A stretch of 6,801 bases of DNA from Candidatus Falkowbacteria bacterium CG10_big_fil_rev_8_21_14_0_10_44_15 (GTDB lineage Bacteria > Patescibacteriota > Patescibacteriia > Patescibacteriales > XYC2-FULL-47-12), in NCBI GenBank assembly GCA_002773575.1, contig PFAT01000020.1:5908-12708 (forward strand), written 5' to 3'. Shown piece by piece: positions 4,237 to 6,801 of the stretch. Made by a program: the position numbers and the translations under genes. Position 1 is the stretch's first letter. Every line of letters starts with the position of its first letter. The notes under the pieces were generated by a model. It was not told the origin of the DNA. It searched no databases and worked only from the letters and a program-made list of their open reading frames with translations.

Positions 4237-6801
4237 TTATTCCACATTAACCTGAACCGGGCCCTTGCCCTGGTCTCTGTCATACACATTATAGCCGTCT
4301 GCGCGGTAATTCACGGACAAACCGACATACCCTGCGCCAACTTCCAGAAGCTCGGGGACGTCAAAAAATATCGTGCCGCTAATGTGGTTATCGCGCACTT
4401 CATAATCAGCCATAGTAACATTAACCATTGCCAACAGAGTAGACGCCGGACAGTTAGCCACCTGGCAACCGTATCGGCCCACAAAGGTTCCGGGGAAAAA
4501 ATAAATTGATAGTCTTCTGATTTGATCCGCCTGCCGTGCCGGGTCGCCCAACTCAATGTCCCAATCCAGCGCGACGCGATTGCCGGTAGGCAACGGCGCG
4601 GTCAACCCGCCGCCGAACATAACGCCGTTGACGGCCACGGAGGTGATGAAGGGAGTTTCGCGGTACATGCTGGCTACCACCGGTCCGTGGTTCAGAGCCG
4701 CTTCAGTCGTAAAATATCCGCCGGCGTCTTTCATGGTCACGTGAATGCCATACTCAAAGTAACCAACTGCCGCCACGGTATGGTCAGCATATCCAGAAGA
4801 AATCACGGACGGCTGATAACCGGAATATGGTATTTGTTGCCACGCGCTCTCCGGCGCGCCCTGGGGCCTGCGCCACAGGTCTATATGGTCGGTCAACTCC
4901 GGGGCATCAACCGCCCACTCCAGTTGCACATACCTTGTATCGCCAATGAATGTCTCCGCGGTAAACGCCGTTACCTTGGGCGGATGGACGATGAGTGTAG
5001 TTTCAGGCGTCTCAACTCCGACACCGGTCTCGGTCCATAGCTGTAGTTTAAGCGAGTACACTCCCGGCGCCGGGGCGTTAAGGGTATGCGTGCCTCCTGC
5101 GGGGTTCGTAATAATGTTTCTGACGAGACTGATATCTCCCAGCCCCGCAACGCTCATGCGCCGAATAGAGTCGCGGCCACTGATAGACCAGTTCAAACGT
5201 ACGGACTGGCCGGCGCGCGCGATAACCGCCGTCTCACCCACGGCTTTATTATTAATACGAAAATTACTAATCTGCACATCAGCCTGGCTGTTCGGGTTTA
5301 CTAACACGCGTATCGGTCCGTATGCTACCTTGCGCCGTTGCCTGCCGGCTTGCGCGTGCGTAACCTGGTTGCCGTCGCTGTCACGGACGGCAACTCCGAT
5401 GTAGCGCTCCCCGGCGCCAAAATCTGCTACGGACCAACGAGTGAGGTAGCTGGACGTATACCGCCCGTCCCCTTCGCTCGTAAAATCCGAGGCATACAAG
5501 GAGGCTATCTGCTGGCCGTTGGTGATGCAACTGTCACTGTTGGCGTCGGCTGCCGTGCAACGATACAATATGGCGCCGGCAATCCTTGCGCCGGTGCGCT
5601 GCACCGCCTCAATGTGCGTCAAAAAATTCATGTTTGTCGTCAACTCAAAAATGCCCGCGCCGCCATTATAGTACACCATAGCGCCATCAACGCCCTGCAG
5701 ACCGAATGTAGTTAATAGTAAAGGGCTTTCGCTGTCAGCGACACCGCCGGCATCAATGGCAACCGCGTCCACGCCATAGTCGCTTTCGGTTGCGTAGGTG
5801 CCGTTTGCTACCGCATGAACGCCATAAATATAGCTGCCGCCGTCCGCTATGTCGTACGCGCCGGAGGGAGCGTCATATGTCCCGTTCGGAGCGAGCGCCC
5901 ACGCGCGCTCTCCGCTTGCCGGCGCGCGCCAGACCTCAATATGGTCAATGGCATTCCACGTCGCCGCCGTTACGCCGGTAAAGTCCCAGGTGAATGAGGC
6001 GCGTTCGGCGCTCACCTCATTGCCCAAAGTGAGCCGCTCAGGCATGCCGACTAACACCTTGATTGGTCCTTGCCAATTACTCTCCGCCTGCAGAGAGGCG
6101 TTGTGATTGGCGTTGACGCTGTAAGGCACGGCGCTTAAAGTGTACGCGCCGCTTTTGCCGCGCATATCAATCGTGTAGCCGTCATGGCGCATGGTATAGA
6201 GCGTCGTCTGACCTTCGCGACTGCGCACGGAGTTAGTTTGTCCGCCAATACTTTGAAACAGAGTTTTGGCGCACTGTTCGCCAAAGCCGCGCGAGGCGTG
6301 GCACGGGTTGTCCGTCTCCCCGGCGGCCGGGACCGCGTACAGCTCAATACCGTTAATGCTGTAGACGCTCTGCATCTCCCACGCGACATCAATGCTTGAC
6401 CGGCTGGTGATAATGGTGCCGCCCTCGGCAAACGACCGTTGCGCGCGCTGACTTTGGTTCACATACGCAATCGTCGCTTGCAGGGTGGTATTTTGGCTGC
6501 TGGCCGGCACTTGCGGCAAGGGTTTTACGTAATCAATTTCGGCCGGCGCGACCGCGCCGCCGCTCATGTCTCTTTCGTCCAACCAGTTTTTGCCGGCGGA
6601 CAACTGATAGTTAAAAACCGCGTGCAGGCCGTAAAAATACAGCCCCGAGTCCGCCGGCGGCGCCTGTATTGACTCATACTCCTGCCTCTGTTCCGTTGCC
6701 GGAACGGTCGCAATAGTTCCCCATGGGCTCTCTGCGCCCGGGCCTTTGCGGAAAATTTCAAACGAAGCAACTTGGGCGAGCGTGCCGGTAACGCTCCATC
6801 G
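4237..6801 (-). CDS. Giant modular surface protein, C-terminal part (5' end beyond window)
   Basis: The reading frame is open from the right edge to the TAA at 4239-4237, giving 854 visible codons. The true start lies beyond 6801; a TTG at 6603-6601 could be mistaken for it, but the frame continues upstream with clear homologous repeat sequence. Residue numbers here count from the edge. Three Fn3/Ig-like modules share an early Trp, an [FH]I[ED]xxR-type strand and a YGxHx strand (57-61, 326-330, 684-688). Between and after them are three modules each with a short cysteine pair (167/177, 415/425, 779/784). One further Ig-like domain lies at about 505-608. GP[IV]xVxV strands close several modules (245-251, 495-501, 847-853), and the protein ends one residue after the last. 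There is no C-terminal membrane segment, LPxTG motif or basic tail, so anchoring must be N-terminal or non-covalent. An extracytoplasmic role is inferred. Leucine codons differ from those of ybeY. Confidence 0.9.
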   Translation of the reverse strand, partial: RWSVTGTLAQVASFEIFRKGPGAESPWGTIATVPATEQRQEYESIQAPPADSGLYFYGLHAVFNYQLSAGKNWLDERDMSGGAVAPAEIDYVKPLPQVPASSQNTTLQATIAYVNQSQRAQRSFAEGGTIITSRSSIDVAWEMQSVYSINGIELYAVPAAGETDNPCHASRGFGEQCAKTLFQSIGGQTNSVRSREGQTTLYTMRHDGYTIDMRGKSGAYTLSAVPYSVNANHNASLQAESNWQGPIKVLVGMPERLTLGNEVSAERASFTWDFTGVTAATWNAIDHIEVWRAPASGERAWALAPNGTYDAPSGAYDIADGGSYIYGVHAVANGTYATESDYGVDAVAIDAGGVADSESPLLLTTFGLQGVDGAMVYYNGGAGIFELTTNMNFLTHIEAVQRTGARIAGAILYRCTAADANSDSCITNGQQIASLYASDFTSEGDGRYTSSYLTRWSVADFGAGERYIGVAVRDSDGNQVTHAQAGRQRRKVAYGPIRVLVNPNSQADVQISNFRINNKAVGETAVIARAGQSVRLNWSISGRDSIRRMSVAGLGDISLVRNIITNPAGGTHTLNAPAPGVYSLKLQLWTETGVGVETPETTLIVHPPKVTAFTAETFIGDTRYVQLEWAVDAPELTDHIDLWRRPQGAPESAWQQIPYSGYQPSVISSGYADHTVAAVGYFEYGIHVTMKDAGGYFTTEAALNHGPVVASMYRETPFITSVAVNGVMFGGGLTAPLPTGNRVALDWDIELGDPARQADQIRRLSIYFFPGTFVGRYGCQVANCPASTLLAMVNVTMADYEVRDNHISGTIFFDVPELLEVGAGYVGLSVNYRADGYNVYDRDQGKGPVQVNVE
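4240..4656 (-). other. Module type 2, copy C (C-terminal cysteine-pair module)
   Basis: Visible residues 716-854. RVALDWDIE and RRLSIYFFP strands precede a tighter cysteine pair only five residues apart (779/784). GYVGLSVNYRADG and the terminal GPVQVNV (847-853) follow. The protein stops one residue later, so the GP[IV]xVxV strand here marks the physical C-terminus. Confidence 0.6.
4708..4983 (-). repeat. Module type 1, copy C
   Basis: Visible residues 607-698. The motif order is VQLEWAV (Trp629), HIDLWRRP (639-646), Trp654, and YFEYGIHV (681-688). The spacing matches copy B, with a few extra residues before the YGxH strand. Confidence 0.75.
4978..5289 (-). other. Ig-like domain between cysteine-pair module B and type 1 copy C
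   Basis: Visible residues 505-608. Strands VQISNFRIN, QSVRLNWSISG and GVYSLKLQLWTETG are typical of a bacterial Ig-like beta sandwich, with the core Trp at 538 in the C-strand position. It lacks both the WR/YGxH signature and the cysteine pair, so it breaks the alternation. Its ending TTLIVHPPKV resembles a domain-linker strand. Confidence 0.55.
5290..5727 (-). other. Module type 2, copy B (cysteine-pair module)
   Basis: Visible residues 359-504. An ELTTNMNFLTHIEAV segment precedes ILYRC, with cysteines at 415 and 425 around an Asp/Asn/Ser-rich loop. A Trp-containing strand, YIGVAVRDSDG, and the closing strand GPIRVLV (495-501) follow. The loop sequence between the cysteines is acidic and could bind a metal, though it lacks a full DxDxDG motif. 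Confidence 0.6.
5794..6045 (-). repeat. Module type 1, copy B
   Basis: Visible residues 253-336. The order of motifs is FTWDF (Trp272), HIEVWR (287-292), Trp301, and YIYGVHAV (324-331). This is the best complete match to copies A and C; similarity is clear at protein level but not obvious at DNA level, so the duplication is old. Confidence 0.75.
6046..6420 (-). other. Module type 2, copy A (cysteine-pair module)
   Basis: Visible residues 128-252. An SIDVAWEM strand and an IELYAV strand are followed by a cysteine pair nine residues apart (167/177), then a YTLSAVPYS strand. The module closes with GPIKVLV (245-251). The two cysteines bracket an insertion after the strand that in type 1 modules carries the WR motif. 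Confidence 0.6.
6595..6801 (-). repeat. Module type 1, copy A (cut by window edge)
   Basis: Visible residues 1-69 of the giant protein. They show Trp2, FEIFR (14-18), a second Trp (27), and the strand YFYGLHAV (55-62). These align in order with copies B and C. The front of the module is outside the window. Confidence 0.7.

Noticed and set aside
6135..6431. Minus-strand 98-codon open frame inside the giant gene
   Set aside because: Out of frame with the modular protein, Arg/Ala-rich and without motif; explained by high GC.
6601..6603. TTG as start codon of the giant gene
   Set aside because: Sixty-six further in-frame codons upstream encode sequence homologous to the later modules, so the true start is beyond the window.
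6564..6770. Minus-strand 68-codon open frame at the right edge, possible start of a separate gene
   Set aside because: The giant gene's own frame is open through this region and shows a full type 1 module signature (FEIFR, YFYGLH), so the alternative frame is a shadow.

Overview
All protein-coding signal in this window lies on the minus strand, so transcription runs from position 6801 towards 1. The content points to a member of the Patescibacteria (Candidate Phyla Radiation). FtsA and YbeY sit beside single-pass membrane proteins with alanine/proline-rich linkers and calcium-binding DxDxDG repeats, a small unrecognised membrane protein, and a very large modular surface protein. The assignment rests on the style of these proteins and on remembered gene neighbourhoods, so it is moderately confident to phylum and not resolved below that. 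TGA is used as a real stop (end of the 452-residue gene, inside an ATGA overlap), which argues against the lineages that read UGA as glycine.

Layout, in transcription order. (1) 6801-4237: the last 854 codons of a giant repeat-built extracytoplasmic protein whose start is outside the window. It alternates Fn3/Ig-like modules carrying a 'W...HIxLWR...YGxHx' signature with modules carrying a short cysteine pair, and several modules end in a GP[IV]xVxV strand. (2) 4218-3856: a 120-residue membrane protein, 18 nt downstream. (3) 3855-3751: a 105-nt, extremely AT-rich intergenic gap with two overlapping-register TATAAT boxes, the best promoter candidate in the window. (4) 3750-1: a tight cluster of four genes: a 246-residue and a 452-residue bitopic membrane protein with calcium-type repeats, then ybeY (overlapping the previous gene by 4 nt), then ftsA, which runs off the left edge.

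Working model. The four-gene cluster couples an envelope-facing membrane protein pair to rRNA maturation (YbeY) and to the Z-ring membrane tether (FtsA). ftsZ would be expected just beyond position 1, but this cannot be seen. The giant protein is probably an adhesin-like or surface-layer component. Its leucine codon use differs sharply from ybeY, so it may have a separate evolutionary history.

No tRNA, rRNA, CRISPR array, insertion sequence or convincing hairpin terminator was found. The most unusual items are the two-module repeat architecture of the giant protein, the calcium-repeat membrane protein pair placed directly upstream of ftsA, and the Asp replacing the third metal-binding His of YbeY.
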